From the NCBI RefSeq assembly GCF_020283565.1, contig NC_060059.1:26361838-26425837 (forward strand): 64,000 nucleotides of DNA, in the 5' to 3' direction. How positions within the stretch are numbered: the stretch's first letter is position 1; every line of letters begins with the position of its first letter. The position numbers were made by a program, and so were the translations under genes. The notes under the pieces were generated by a model. That model did no database searches, was not told the origin of the DNA, and was given only the letters and a program-made list of their open reading frames with translations. This document shows positions 42,548 through 55,046 of the stretch, piece after piece. This DNA comes from Trifolium pratense. Lineage: Eukaryota > Streptophyta > Magnoliopsida > Fabales > Fabaceae.

Positions 42548-45144
42548 TGTAACGACCCAAAATTTAGTATTCGTTATTTAATTATTTTATTACGTGAGGG
42601 CGTGAATTATAATTAAATTATTAAGCGGCGAATAATCATTTAGCGAGAACGTAAGTTAATGAGCGAGAAGTTATGTTGTTTGGGCCTTTGGGCGTGGAAT
42701 AGGCATTGGGCCTAAGCCAAGTGGGCTTGGATCCATGAGAATAGAGAGAGCTATAAGTAGCATAAGTTTGGGTGAATAGTCTCATAAGTTGCAATTCTTG
42801 AGAAAGAGCAAGAGGAGGAGCTCATGAGGGAGAGGGAGAGCTCGTGGGAGAGAAAGAGAAGAGCAAGCTTGTGGATTCGTCGAGCTAAGGTACGAGAGTT
42901 AGATTACATATTCGTGAGTGATTCGAAAGAGGGGAGGATGTCGATTCCTCCATTCCCAAACTCTTTCCACTCTATTTTCTTGTGGGTTTCGTGGGTGATT
43001 TTCTTAATGGAAAATGGATTCTTTTGATCCTAACATGTGTAGTGAACTCATGGTAGATGAGGTAAACAACTTTGGGGAGTTGAAAGTGGGTATATGTAGA
43101 TGTTTGATCAATGATTTGCATGTTTTGTTAAACTTGCTTATTTTGCAAGAAATTGACATGATTTTGATTGTTTGATGTATTTGGATGTTTGGAAGGGATG
43201 ATTAATGTTCCTTGATACCATATATGCTTGAATTAGCTGTTTATAAGAATTTATAACATGTCTAGATGGATTTTTGAGTTGATTTGAGGTTAAACCGCCT
43301 TATTGAAACTCAAGAACAGATATTTTTCTGGTATAGTTCGCTAAGCGACCAGGAGTTCGCTGTAGCGAACAGGTTCGCTGAAGCTCGCCGAAGCTCGCTA
43401 TGAGCAGGTGATCCCCTGGTGAGGTTCGCCATGTCTCGCTAAGCCCTCGCTTAGCGAAGGCCTCTGTGACAGCAATTCTTGTTAATGTTTGTAAGTGTAA
43501 CTAGGCACTTGTAACATGGTTTAAGGGTATCCTTACATGTTTGTTGATACATGTTGATGTTGTTAATGCTTATTGTTAATCGTTATATGTTTGATAAACG
43601 TGTATGCAATAAGTTGTAGCTTAAAGTGAGCAATGAGATGTTTTAGCATTAATTTGCAATGTTAAGGGAATGATGTGTGTTTTATGACATAAGTGTAAAT
43701 GAAACTTTATGTGTATAAAAATGGTTATGCAGATAATTATCATGTGAATAATTATGATTCGAGTGATAGGATATTGTGTTATCCTAATGTGTTAGATGTT
43801 GGAATTGTGTTTCCGCATCAGTGAATGAATAGCTTCGAGCTAGATAGCGTCATGTATTTGATGTGTTTAAAAGTAATCATGCATTCATGAATAATTGTGT
43901 TATGGGAATCATGTGAATTCCAATAATTGATGAAAATGGACTATGTTTTCCAAAAGTGGCCGAAGATGGGATTATGTTATCCGAAATCTAGAGCCCATAT
44001 CCAAACATGATATAAAACTGTGTGACTCCTCTTTATGAGTGAGATGGTTGATGATAACCGAGATCCGACACGATTTTAAACTGTATTGATGATGATCCTG
44101 CATGATCTAAAACTGACACCATCCAGCAACGATGTAAAACTGAATGAGATGGTCTAAGTTGGCCAGCATCCTGCATGATGTAAAACTGATGTAGAGTCCG
44201 TGCATGACTATAATCTGAACAGTCCGTGCATGACTATAATCTGAACAGTCCGTACATGACTATAATCTGAACAGTCCGTCATGACTGAAATCTGAACAAT
44301 GTAAATTGGTACCACATGCATTAGTCGTGTCTAGGGATGACATGACATTGGATAATTGGCATTAGATGCATTAGGGTAAATGCATATGTATTTGATAATT
44401 GTTATGTGACATTATCTGATCGGATTGTAATGTGTTTTCCGTATGTGTTAAGCTTTGGTATTTACTAATTGTTTAATACTGTGATTGTTGCCATGTCTTG
44501 GTATATGAGTAGAGTCCGTCATGACTATAAAATGAACAAGTGTAGAGTCCGTCATGACTATAAAATGTACACTTTGGTAGTGTCCGAGAAGACGTGAAAC
44601 TATATGATTGGTGTGTTTGTAAATGAATGATTAATTGGTAGTCGTATTCGACGATGTATGTGCGTGAGTTAGAAATGTATGATAGCGTGTGAAGTGTGTA
44701 GTATACTACTCACACTTATATTTATGTTTATGTTTTCTAACTCTCTGCTTTGTGTTAATTGCTGGACCTTTGGGGGTCCAGGTTGACAGGTTATGTGTTA
44801 GCCTCGTCCGAGTGCAATGGTGAAGCTCTGCTCTGATTGAGACACGGGAAAAAGGGGTTTTTATATGTATATGCATGTAGTCCTCTTAGTATACTCTGTT
44901 GGTCTTAAGCTTTCATTTGAAAAGTATCCGTTTTGTATAACTAATAACGTATCGTTCGATGCGAGGTTTTGTTTTTAGTTCATTCGAATATTCTACTAGA
45001 TAAATGTATTAGTATTATCTTTGAATGAAGTTTGTGATATTCAAACCAGCGCTTTATAAATCAGATTTTCAATTTTCCGCTGCGTATTTTCGAAAAAGAT
45101 TTTATAAAGGCAGAGTTAATTAAATAACGGGTTTGGGTGTTACA
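42548..45144 (+). repeat. LARD LTR 2
   Basis: Same termini and internal landmarks as LTR 1: TATA 42752, palindrome module 43336-43460, hairpin 44762-44781. It is shared by the two interior units. Confidence 0.93.
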
Positions 45145-45147
45145 AAG

Positions 45148-45159
45148 TGGTATCAGAGC
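45148..45159 (+). other. Primer-binding site (copy 2)
   Basis: TGGTATCAGAGC three bases after LTR 2, as in copy 1. Confidence 0.92.
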
Positions 45160-48092
45160 AGGTCGTCTTCGGACTGTGAGGTTGTGTGTCAATCAGAGCC
45201 GTTCTATGCATTCAGATCGAGTGAGCGTGTGTGCCAGTTGTGTCTGTCTTTTCTTGTTGTGTGTACTTGATGCGATTGATACTTATCATTGTTATAAGTT
45301 ATCAAGTCAAGTAGTGGTTGAGTATTTTATGCTTAAAGTTTTAAAAATTTGTGTGGTTTGAACTTTTGGTTTGTAGATGCTTATTGCTAATTGTTAATGA
45401 TCCAGCATGATGTAAAACTGCATGTGATGAAGATTTTGTTGAAAACATAAGATTATTTTCTTTTGAGTAAGTGAAAATGAATTTTTCACTAGAGTGAGAA
45501 AGGAGTAGGATATAAGTAGATCCTAATGTGTGTTGTTATATGTTTGTTTATAACATGTGGTAGATTGATTACTAGTACTTAGTGTGGTTCTTTAATTGAA
45601 CTATGTGAATGTATTCTCATGATGAGAACTTGTTTGAGAACATGCTATGTTTTATACATGTTTGAGTAGATGTTGTAAGTATGCGAACAAACGAAATGTA
45701 ATGCATGTACTTGACTCGATGTCTTGTGTACATGGATGTTTCATTGCCTTACATATAGTTTAGTTATAAATATATGTATAGACATGTGGTAGTAATTATG
45801 TATGCTAGTTGTTACGTAGGTCGTTACATTAGCATAGATGGGAATAGTGTGTTTATGTATTTTGTAGTGGTGTGTATGTCAAGAGGACTGCACCGGGGTT
45901 TTGAGTAGATGCTTAGATATCTTAACTTATGTTTACCCTTTGCATACGACATGCATGTGAATGCTGTCGGTATTAGACTTCTCTTGGGAGGAATAAATTT
46001 GGAATCGATAGGACGGTTAGGTGCTTACACCGGATGTTCTAGTGGAAGTGTAAAGGTGGGTTTGAGATAAGTGGGGGAGAAGATTTTGTCTCTCCAAGAT
46101 GTTTCGAACGCGAGGAGTAAGGACGAATAGAGATGTTCTTGAAGTGGATTATTTAAGATTGAGTAGCATTGTTCGAAGTGGAGTTCTTGTTTGGAGAATA
46201 TTTTGGAGAAAGTATCAGATGATCATTTCGGAGTGAGTCGGAATGAAGTTGTTTAGCCGTAGGGAGAATGTGGCCATTGGGGAACGATGGAGCAGATTGA
46301 ATGTTAAGTGAACACCGTTGCTGGGAAACGGAGAAGACGTGTGCGTCGAGGGTAAGATAACCTAGTGATGATCATACGACGAGTATGCGAATGGTGGATA
46401 CCTTGAGGGTTAAGTTAAGTGGGAGATTGATGTCAAGGATGGAAGGTGTGGTTAAGGAACTGAAAACCCGATTACAATAAGTGGGACTGGTGGTGTTTCT
46501 AGCGGAACTCGTAGCAAGAATGTTCCATTGTTTGGTTGTCTTTCACTTGATGGTTCATCCTCAAAGAGAGGAGGAAGAGTGATAAAGATGGAAGCTTTGT
46601 TGATGAAAAGTTTTCAGAGGAATCTGATGAGAGTTGTGTTGGAATCAACAAGACGGAGATCATGGTTGTTTGGAAATCAACTTTTGATAGTAGCTGAGAT
46701 TAAATATGGAATTACTAGGTGATCGAGAAGAACCTAGGAAGGATTTATAGCGGCTGAGTGTGTTAGAACCGAGTAGTCATTTCTTGGAAAGATTTGAGAA
46801 GCTTAGAAAATAGATGTGAAGGTTGGAGAACCGTTAGTGTTATTTAACCAAGGAAAAAGAAGTGAATTCTCAGAAGTAGATGAGAATGGAATTAAGAAAT
46901 ACCGTGTTAGAAATTGGTATACTTGTTAAGTTATCGAGTGGTAGTGGATTGTACGAGTAGTAGAGTTATTCCGAGATGGAAATGGGATAACAATTTGATG
47001 GATTTTGTAAGAGTTTGTCGAGAAGGAAATATTTTCATTTAGATGGTGATCGGACAATTAGTGTCGAGGGTGGATGAACCTTTGGAGGTTGAAATAAAGC
47101 TAAGTGTGAAGTGTCGTATTTGAATAATTGGAAATAAGAAAGTATCAGAGAGAGTGTTTTGTACCATTCGAAAGTAAGAATGAGATTGACAACGACTTAT
47201 TGGAAAAGTCGGTGGAGACTAAGTGATGTTGGGAACATCGTATATGTAGGAGTAGTATAGTAATACTATGTGGTAAGGAAATAAAATATTTTGGATATTT
47301 TCATCATGGACGATGAAATGATAGTTAGTCGACGAGTGACTTAAGGTAATATTTTGGATAAAAGTACCTCGACGGAAAAGTGACATTGGAAATGTCGTGT
47401 TAAGGAACCTAGAAATTTGGATAAGAGATTGTTTGGAAAATAAAACAGTTATGATGGGGTTCGACGCAACGATTTGGGAGTTGCGAAGGAAAAGAATTTG
47501 ACGGTTGGAGATAATATATTTTTGGAATGTGTTAAGAACTTTGAGAAGTTGGACAACAGATGAGTGTAGAAGTTGTGCTACCGAATGAATGGTTGGAGTG
47601 AGATTCGACGCAGTTGAGAACTTATGGAATTTGGAAAGTTGTGAAGTATGCAACGGAAGGGTCTTTCGGAGTATTTCGAGTGGAGTGGTTTTGTTTTGGA
47701 GTAGTGCTGCGAGTACCGTAAGAGGTTAAGTTGAAATTTTAAGTAGTTTGATGAGAATGGTTTATGCCATCATCACGATTGTTGACTATCTATCGACAAA
47801 TCAAGGGATTAGCTGTCCTTGATCTATTGTTGATGAGTAGACGAGATTGTGTCGATTGGGATTGACTGATTTTGTCGAACTTGGTTTGGTTTGGAGTTTG
47901 TATGTTTTGTTGGTACGAATCCGGAAGAAGTGTGAATTTGAATCGGAGTTTGTGTAAGAGACCGTATCGGTTAAGGTATTATGACTAGAAAACCCGTTGG
48001 TTAGAATGCAAGTTGGGAATTAGAAAGTCGGATGAGGGAGTTTATCCGGAGTGGTGTTTTAATCGGGTAATTTTCGAGGGCGAAAATCTTTT

Positions 48093-48106
48093 AAGGGGGG
48101 TAGAGT
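48093..48106 (+). other. Polypurine tract (copy 2)
   Basis: AAGGGGGGTAGAGT directly before LTR 3. Confidence 0.88.
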
Positions 48107-50706
48107 TGTAACGACCCAAAATTTAGTATTCGTTATTTAATTATTTTATTACGTGAGGGCGTGAATTATAATTAAATTATTAAGCGGCGAATAATCATTT
48201 AGCGAGAACGTAAGTTAATGAGCGAGAAGTTATGTTGTTTGGGCCTTTGGGCGTGGAATAGGCATTGGGCCTAAGCCAAGTGGGCTTGGATCCATGAGAA
48301 TAGAGAGAGCTATAAGTAGCATAAGTTTGGGTGAATAGTCTCATAAGTTGCAATTCTTGAGAAAGAGCAAGAGGAGGAGCTCATGAGGGAGAGGGAGAGC
48401 TCGTGGGAGAGAAAGAGAAGAGCAAGCTTGTGGATTCGTCGAGCTAAGGTACGAGAGTTAGATTACATATTCGTGAGTGATTCGAAAGAGGGGAGGATGT
48501 CGATTCCTCCATTCCCAAACTCTTTCCACTCTATTTTCTTGTGGGTTTCGTGGGTGATTTTCTTAATGGAAAATGGATTCTTTTGATCCTAACATGTGTA
48601 GTGAACTCATGGTAGATGAGGTAAACAACTTTGGGGAGTTGAAAGTGGGTATATGTAGATGTTTGATCAATGATTTGCATGTTTTGTTAAACTTGCTTAT
48701 TTTGCAAGAAATTGACATGATTTTGATTGTTTGATGTATTTGGATGTTTGGAAGGGATGATTAATGTTCCTTGATACCATATATGCTTGAATTAGCTGTT
48801 TATAAGAATTTATAACATGTCTAGATGGATTTTTGAGTTGATTTGAGGTTAAACCGCCTTATTGAAACTCAAGAACAGATATTTTTCTGGTATAGTTCGC
48901 TAAGCGACCAGGAGTTCGCTGTAGCGAACAGGTTCGCTGAAGCTCGCCGAAGCTCGCTATGAGCAGGTGATCCCCTGGTGAGGTTCGCCATGTCTCGCTA
49001 AGCCCTCGCTTAGCGAAGGCCTCTGTGACAGCAATTCTTGTTAATGTTTGTAAGTGTAACTAGGCACTTGTAACATGGTTTAAGGGTATCCTTACATGTT
49101 TGTTGATACATGTTGATGTTGTTAATGCTTATTGTTAATCGTTATATGTTTGATAAACGTGTATGCAATAAGTTGTAGCTTAAAGTGAGCAATGAGATGT
49201 TTTAGCATTAATTTGCAATGTTAAGGGAATGATGTGTGTTTTATGACATAAGTGTAAATGAAACTTTATGTGTATAAAAATGGTTATGCAGATAATTATC
49301 ATGTGAATAATTATGATTCGAGTGATAGGATATTGTGTTATCCTAATGTGTTAGATGTTGGAATTGTGTTTCCGCATCAGTGAATGAATAGCTTCGAGCT
49401 AGATAGCGTCATGTATTTGATGTGTTTAAAAGTAATCATGCATTCATGAATAATTGTGTTATGGGAATCATGTGAATTCCAATAATTGATGAAAATGGAC
49501 TATGTTTTCCAAAAGTGGCCGAAGATGGGATTATGTTATCCGAAATCTAGAGCCCATATCCAAACATGATATAAAACTGTGTGACTCCTCTTTATGAGTG
49601 AGATGGTTGATGATAACCGAGATCCGACACGATTTTAAACTGTATTGATGATGATCCTGCATGATCTAAAACTGACACCATCCAGCAACGATGTAAAACT
49701 GAATGAGATGGTCTAAGTTGGCCAGCATCCTGCATGATGTAAAACTGATGTAGAGTCCGTGCATGACTATAATCTGAACAGTCCGTGCATGACTACTATA
49801 ATCTGAACAGTCCGTACATAACTATAATCTGAACAGTCCGTCATGACTGAAATCTGAACAATGTAAATTGGTACCACATGCATTAGTCGTGTCTAGGGAT
49901 GACATGACATTGGATAATTGGCATTAGATGCATTAGGGTAAATGCACATGTATTTGATAATTGTTATGTGACATTATCTGATCGGATTGTAATGTGTTTT
50001 CCGTATGTGTTAAGCTTTGGTATTTACTAATTGTTTAATACTGTGATTGTTGCCATGTCTTGGTATATGAGTAGAGTCCGTCATGACTATAAAATGAACA
50101 AGTGTAGAGTCCGTCATGACTATAAAATGTACACTTTGGTAGTGTCCGAGAAGACGTGAAACTATATGATTGGTGTGTTTGTAAATGAATGATTAATTGG
50201 TAGTCGTATTCGACGATGTATGTGCGTGAGTTAGAAATGTATGATAGCGTGTGAAGTGTGTAGTATACTACTCACACTTATATTTATGTTTATGTTTTCT
50301 AACTCTCTGCTTTGTGTTAATTGCTGGACCTTTGGGGGTCCAGGTTGACAGGTTATGTGTTAGCCTCGTCCGAGTGCAATGGTGAAGCTCTGCTCTGATT
50401 GAGACACGGGAAAAAGGGGTTTTTATATGTATATGCATGTAGTCCTCTTAGTATACTCTGTTGGTCTTAAGCTTTCATTTGAAAAGTATCCGTTTTGTAT
50501 AACTAATAACGTATCGTTCGATGCGAGGTTTTGTTTTTAGTTCATTCGAATATTCTACTAGATAAATGTATTAGTATTATCTTTGAATGAAGTTTGTGAT
50601 ATTCAAACCAGCGCTTTATAAATCAGATTTTCAATTTTCCGCTGCGTATTTTCGAAAAAGATTTTATAAAGGCAGAGTTAATTAAATAACGGGTTTGGGT
50701 GTTACA
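48107..50706 (+). repeat. LARD LTR 3
   Basis: Three bases longer than LTRs 1 and 2, owing to an extra triplet near 49796 in the AGTCCGTGCATGACTATAAT tandem repeats. Palindrome module 48895-49019, hairpin 50324-50343. Followed by the right duplication AATAT. Confidence 0.93.
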
Positions 50707-50891
50707 AATATGTTGCTGATTGAATATTAGGAGACTTTATTTGTGAGTAAGTTGTGCTTGATAGCATCACAAGTATTGATAATGAGAAAATAAATGATTT
50801 AGAGATCAATCTCATGTTTACCTGCACGTGAATGATTATTGGTACATAATTAGTTATGAATTTTGCTTGTAATGTTATTCTTTTTCATAAA

Positions 50892-50974
50892 TTTATATAT
50901 AGACATTAAAATAAGTGTTTGAAATGTCATAGGAAAATTAATTGGATGGAAATGTGTACCACGTGAGACGTCAT
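50892..50974 (-). promoter_or_regulatory. Copy 5 promoter: TATA box, G-box, ACGTCA
   Basis: Same arrangement as copy 2, with CACGTG at 50960-50965. It still drives into the 5' stub of copy 5 and then the LARD array in antisense. Confidence 0.45.
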
Positions 50975-52762
50975 AATGAATATTTGCTTCTTCTCGAACT
51001 TCGAAGAAACTTTAAAATTAAAAATTGGTAGAAGACAACTTTGTGAAGATGTAGAGATCTTGCATGTTTCCTACTTTTATTGTTGAAATCTTAAAGGTTG
51101 TCATAACTTTGATGAGGAGAGATTTCAAGTTTCTTACTTTTTTTTACAAACCAACTCACACTTTGAATCCTTTTTTTAGGTGTCTGAGGTATTTTTATTT
51201 ATTGGCAAGCAGTTTCAACAACAACAAAAATCCGTTAAAAATTTATTAGAAATGTGACAATGCAACAAGTCATTTAGAAAAAGGGAAAAAAAATTGACTA
51301 GCTATTTATGGGTATAATTTAACAAGTAGTTGTCGATTACATCTAAACAAAGATACTGAACAAAACTAAAATAATTTTCAACAGTTAATTAGTTAGAAAT
51401 TTTTGTCCCGCGTTATCTTGTTTTTGTCGAATGGTTTCAACGGAAAAAAGTTGTGAATCATATGGAGTAAAATCAATGTTACTTTATACTTATTAACCAT
51501 TGGATAAATATAAAGTCCCTTTTAATATTTCAATATTTTATATCTCACTATATTTTATGGCGTAACCTTTTATAAATTATTATTACAAATAAGATTTAAG
51601 AGAATTCTATATTATTCTACAGTTTACATAAGTTGAATTTTAATTTATCTTTTATAATTACACACTAATATTTTGGAATAAAATATATTATATATTGGAA
51701 ATATTTGATTTCCTTAAAAAAGAAACGTGATATTAGATTTTTATTTCTATTGTGTGTAATTGTAAAGACTATGTTTTTCCTCCTCGTGATATTAGATTTA
51801 AGAGACTAAGTTTTTCATTCTTGGATATTTGTTTTCGTGGAGATCTTAAGATTCTTAACTTTATGAATGATTCATATATTTAATTTGAAAATAAACGAAA
51901 TACTTATTGTTCTGGACTGGGCCAAGGGCCTATCCGCGACTTTGATCTAGTTATGAAACAGAAGAGATAATTAATTCTTCGGGTGGAATCTTGTATGTTA
52001 AGCTCGAAAGTTAAATGTTGCGTGTATCTGTGTGTGTCTAACGAATGAAGTTTTCACTCCACAATGTCTAGAATTTATATGAACAAAATAAGTTAAAATC
52101 GTGCTAAAGAAAAGCATGGCTTAAGACTCCATAGAGCAGGAATTCATTGTATCTATTGAGCAGTGTGTTCTATTTCATTTATATTAGCTTTTCTCTTCCC
52201 AATCAAACACAATTCTTGAATAATGTTTTACGGACATTTATGGTTGAGAAAATTTAAGGATTTTAAATTTTTTTTATTTGCGGCATAGTGGTAACTTGTT
52301 TACTACTTGTCAGACTCATAATTATTATTGTATCAATCGAGTTGCAGTGACCATATTATATTCTGATTATTACTCTCTTTATCTCATTATAAGTGTCTTA
52401 TTTGAAATATTTAATTTTCTAAAAATACCATTTTACAAAAACCTTTAATTGAATTTAAAGGGGAAAACTTGATTTAGAACCCTTATTATCGTCAAATGCA
52501 ATATTTTTTCTTCTTGACAAGAAACAATTAATGTTAATTTTTTTTTTTTTTTTTGCCTTAACTTTCCAGATCATACGGAAAGTGGTCTATGATAATCTAA
52601 AATTTTAACGTGAAATAAGTAAATTCTACCCAAGAATTATTCCAATCAAAATTCAAATAGGAGCTCTTTAATCTCTTGAGATCAATTAATTGATTGTTAA
52701 ATAGAATATGAATAATAAAGAAACTCTACATCAAATAATTGCAAATTCATAAAGTTTGAAGT
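50975..52762. other. Spacer between copies 5 and 6
   Basis: Repeated AT-rich spacer with an expanded T run near 52538-52554. No gene. Confidence 0.7.
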
Positions 52763-52819
52763 CTATGTTTCGTATGGCAGTTGATCAGCCAAATAGATGT
52801 AGATATGTCCCATAGCTCC

Positions 52820-55046
52820 TGTAACACCCTAACCCATACTACCCTTAAAAACGTAATTTTAAAAACTTTTCAACAAGTGTAAAGGCAGAGTGCCACGCGG
52901 TAATTAAAACACAAGCATACACACAGAGCATCATGAAATTTAACATGAAAAGCAACAGCGGATTCCAATCAAACCAAGCATGCATATATATATACATAAG
53001 CCATATTCATCCCTAAGGATGTCACTTATACAAGAACTAGCATAACAAAAAGGTAACACCGATATACGATGAAATCCAAGCGTAAACCCCGACTCGATGT
53101 TACATTACCAGAGCATTCACTATTTACAAACTCTAGTCAAAAGCTAGTACTAAGAGGAGTAATCTATGCTAAGTCTCCTCACCAAAAGGTACTTCAACGC
53201 CCGGCTAAAACAGCAGTCTAAACGTCGGCACAGTCCTCAGCCTGAATATCTGAACCCCCAAAGGTCCAGCAAATAACACAAAGCAGAGAGTTAGAAAACA
53301 TAATCGCATATCATACGAGCATAAGGAAGGTCTTACACTTTCGAACTACATCATACATATTCTAACTCACGCCAAAACATCGCACTAAACGATTATCAAT
53401 TAATAAAGTTCAACACAATTCAACCAAATAATGTCACGTACCATTTATCAAATATATGCGCATTTACCCTAAGGTATCTAATGCCAATTAATTCACTGTC
53501 ATGCCATCCCTAGACATAACTAAATGCATGTGGTACCAAGATGTCACACCAACGGTGGACCAAGAACAGTTTTATATCATGCTGGATATGTCGGAACTTA
53601 CCGAACCATCTTATCTCCCTTGGATAAGCCAAAACAGTTTTATATCCTGTTGGATAGCAGCTCTGGACTCATGGATTCATCTAATCCGATCCTCGGCTTC
53701 ATTATGGACACATAATCCATTTTCGTTATTGGAACCCAAGTTTCCAATGTTCACATACAATCATGAATGCATGTATGCATACACATATCAACCATATGAT
53801 ATTCTCTAGCTCGAACCTACTCTTTTATGAATGCGGGAACACAATCCTAACACATTCACTTAACATTGCAAATTAATGCCAAAACATAACATTGCTCACT
53901 TTAAGCTACACTTATTGCATACACGTTTATCAATCATATAACGATTAACAATAAGCATTAATAGTATCAACATGTATCAACAATCATGTAAGGATACTCT
54001 TAAACCATGTTACAAGTGCCTAACCACACTTACAAACATCAACAAAAATTGCTGTCACAGAGGCCTTCGCTAAGCGAAGCCTTAGCGAGACATAGCGAAC
54101 CACACCAGGAAGTAACCTGCTCATGGCGAGCATTGGCGAGCTTCAACGAACTATTCGCTGAGCGAAGGCTTAGCGAGCCTACGCGAACCTCACCCGGAAG
54201 TCACCTGCTCATGGCGAGCATTGGCGAGCTTCAGCGAACCTGTTCGCTACAGCGAACTCCTGGTCGCTTAGCGAACCACACCAGAACAGAATATCTGTTC
54301 TTGAGTTATCTAAGGCGGTTTAACCTCAAATCAACTCAAAAATTCATTCAAACATGTTATAAATTCATATAAACAGCCATTCCAAACATATATGGTATCA
54401 AGGAACATTAATCATCCCTTCCAAACATCCAAATACCTCTAACAATCAAAATCATGGCAATTACTTGAGTTTTAAGCAACTTTCATAAACTTTCCAAAAA
54501 TGATCCAAACACATACATATTTTTCATGAAATCAAACTAGTGATTAACACATACAAAGTGATGATGAAGAACATCATACTCACATACAAAAGCTTAATCA
54601 AAATCTAAAAGAAATTGAGTGGGAGAGTTCGGGAACGGAGACATAGACAATCTCCCCTCTCCTTACCACTCAAGAATCATGAATTCTAATCTCTTACCTT
54701 AAGCAAAGATGATGATCCAAGCCTTCTCTTGCTCAAGCTTTCTCTTAGCCAAAACCCTAGCTCTTGCTCTATCTTGCTTCTACTCACTCAAACTCAAAGA
54801 AATGAATTTATGATACTATTCATATGTTTGACTTGCTACTTATACTACTTCTCATGTCATGAACCAAGCCCAAATGGCTTAGGCCCATAACCTCTCACGC
54901 CCCTTTAAGCCTAAAACAAGGTTCTCGCGCCTAATAACTTACGATCGGCTAAATAATTATTCGTCGCTCACTAAAATAATAAAAGCCAATTAATAAATAA
55001 AATAACATTTAATAAAATATACGAATACGAAAAATGGGTCGTTACA
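52820..55046 (-). repeat. 3' LTR of chromovirus
   Basis: Near-identical to 59530-61758. Differences seen include 53168 (A/G), 53817 (C/G), 53964 (T/C), 54757 (A/C) and TA-repeat length near 52990. It contains the palindrome-rich module at 54065-54275, here as a duplicated unit of about 95 bp, and the hairpin at 53250-53269. Confidence 0.93.

Larger units (their letters stand above)
45145..48106 (+). other. LARD interior 2, non-coding
   Basis: Same length as interior 1 and almost identical; one difference seen is GATCC at 39637-39641 versus GAGCC at 45196-45200. Non-coding. Confidence 0.85.
36989..50706 (+). mobile_element. LARD-like LTR element array: LTR-interior-LTR-interior-LTR
   Basis: Three LTRs (36989-39585, 42548-45144, 48107-50706; 2597, 2597, 2600 bp) alternate with two interiors of 2962 bp (39586-42547, 45145-48106). 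The repeat period is exactly 5559 bp. One 5-bp duplication AATAT (36984-36988, 50707-50711) flanks the whole array, so a single insertion was later expanded by unequal exchange between LTRs. The interiors have a good initiator-Met PBS and polypurine tract but no gag or pol frame. Large LTRs with a conserved non-coding interior fit the LARD class. Cis signals match those of the chromovirus at 52820-61758, the likely source of enzymes. Confidence 0.93.
35400..50815 (-). pseudogene. SURNod19 copy 5, split by LARD array and further damaged
   Basis: The gene is spread over 50815-50712 (signal peptide and first residues) and 36988-36248 (rest of exon 1), then exon 2 at 35942-35799 and exon 3 at 35630-35400. 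A 13.7-kb three-LTR retroelement array lies inside exon 1, with AATAT target duplication. Other lesions are a TGA at 36487-36489 after NFYNV, a 2-bp insertion at 36467-36468, and a 37-bp duplication at the intron 1/exon 2 junction that creates two identical acceptor sites (35942 and 35979). Missense changes include GAMGH to RALGH in exon 3. The closest relative is copy 6 (both have NEAILPHYW and TKNRKSC). Confidence 0.92.

Noticed and set aside
42824..43027. 67-codon frame in the LARD LTR leader, seen in all three LTRs
   Set aside because: Purine-rich low-complexity start in the region just after TATA. Not seen as an open frame in the chromovirus LTR; no evidence of selection.
54007..54372. 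121-codon plus-strand frame in both chromovirus LTRs
   Set aside because: It is antisense to the element and encoded by the palindromic TTCGC repeats; the internal protein repeat only mirrors the DNA duplication.
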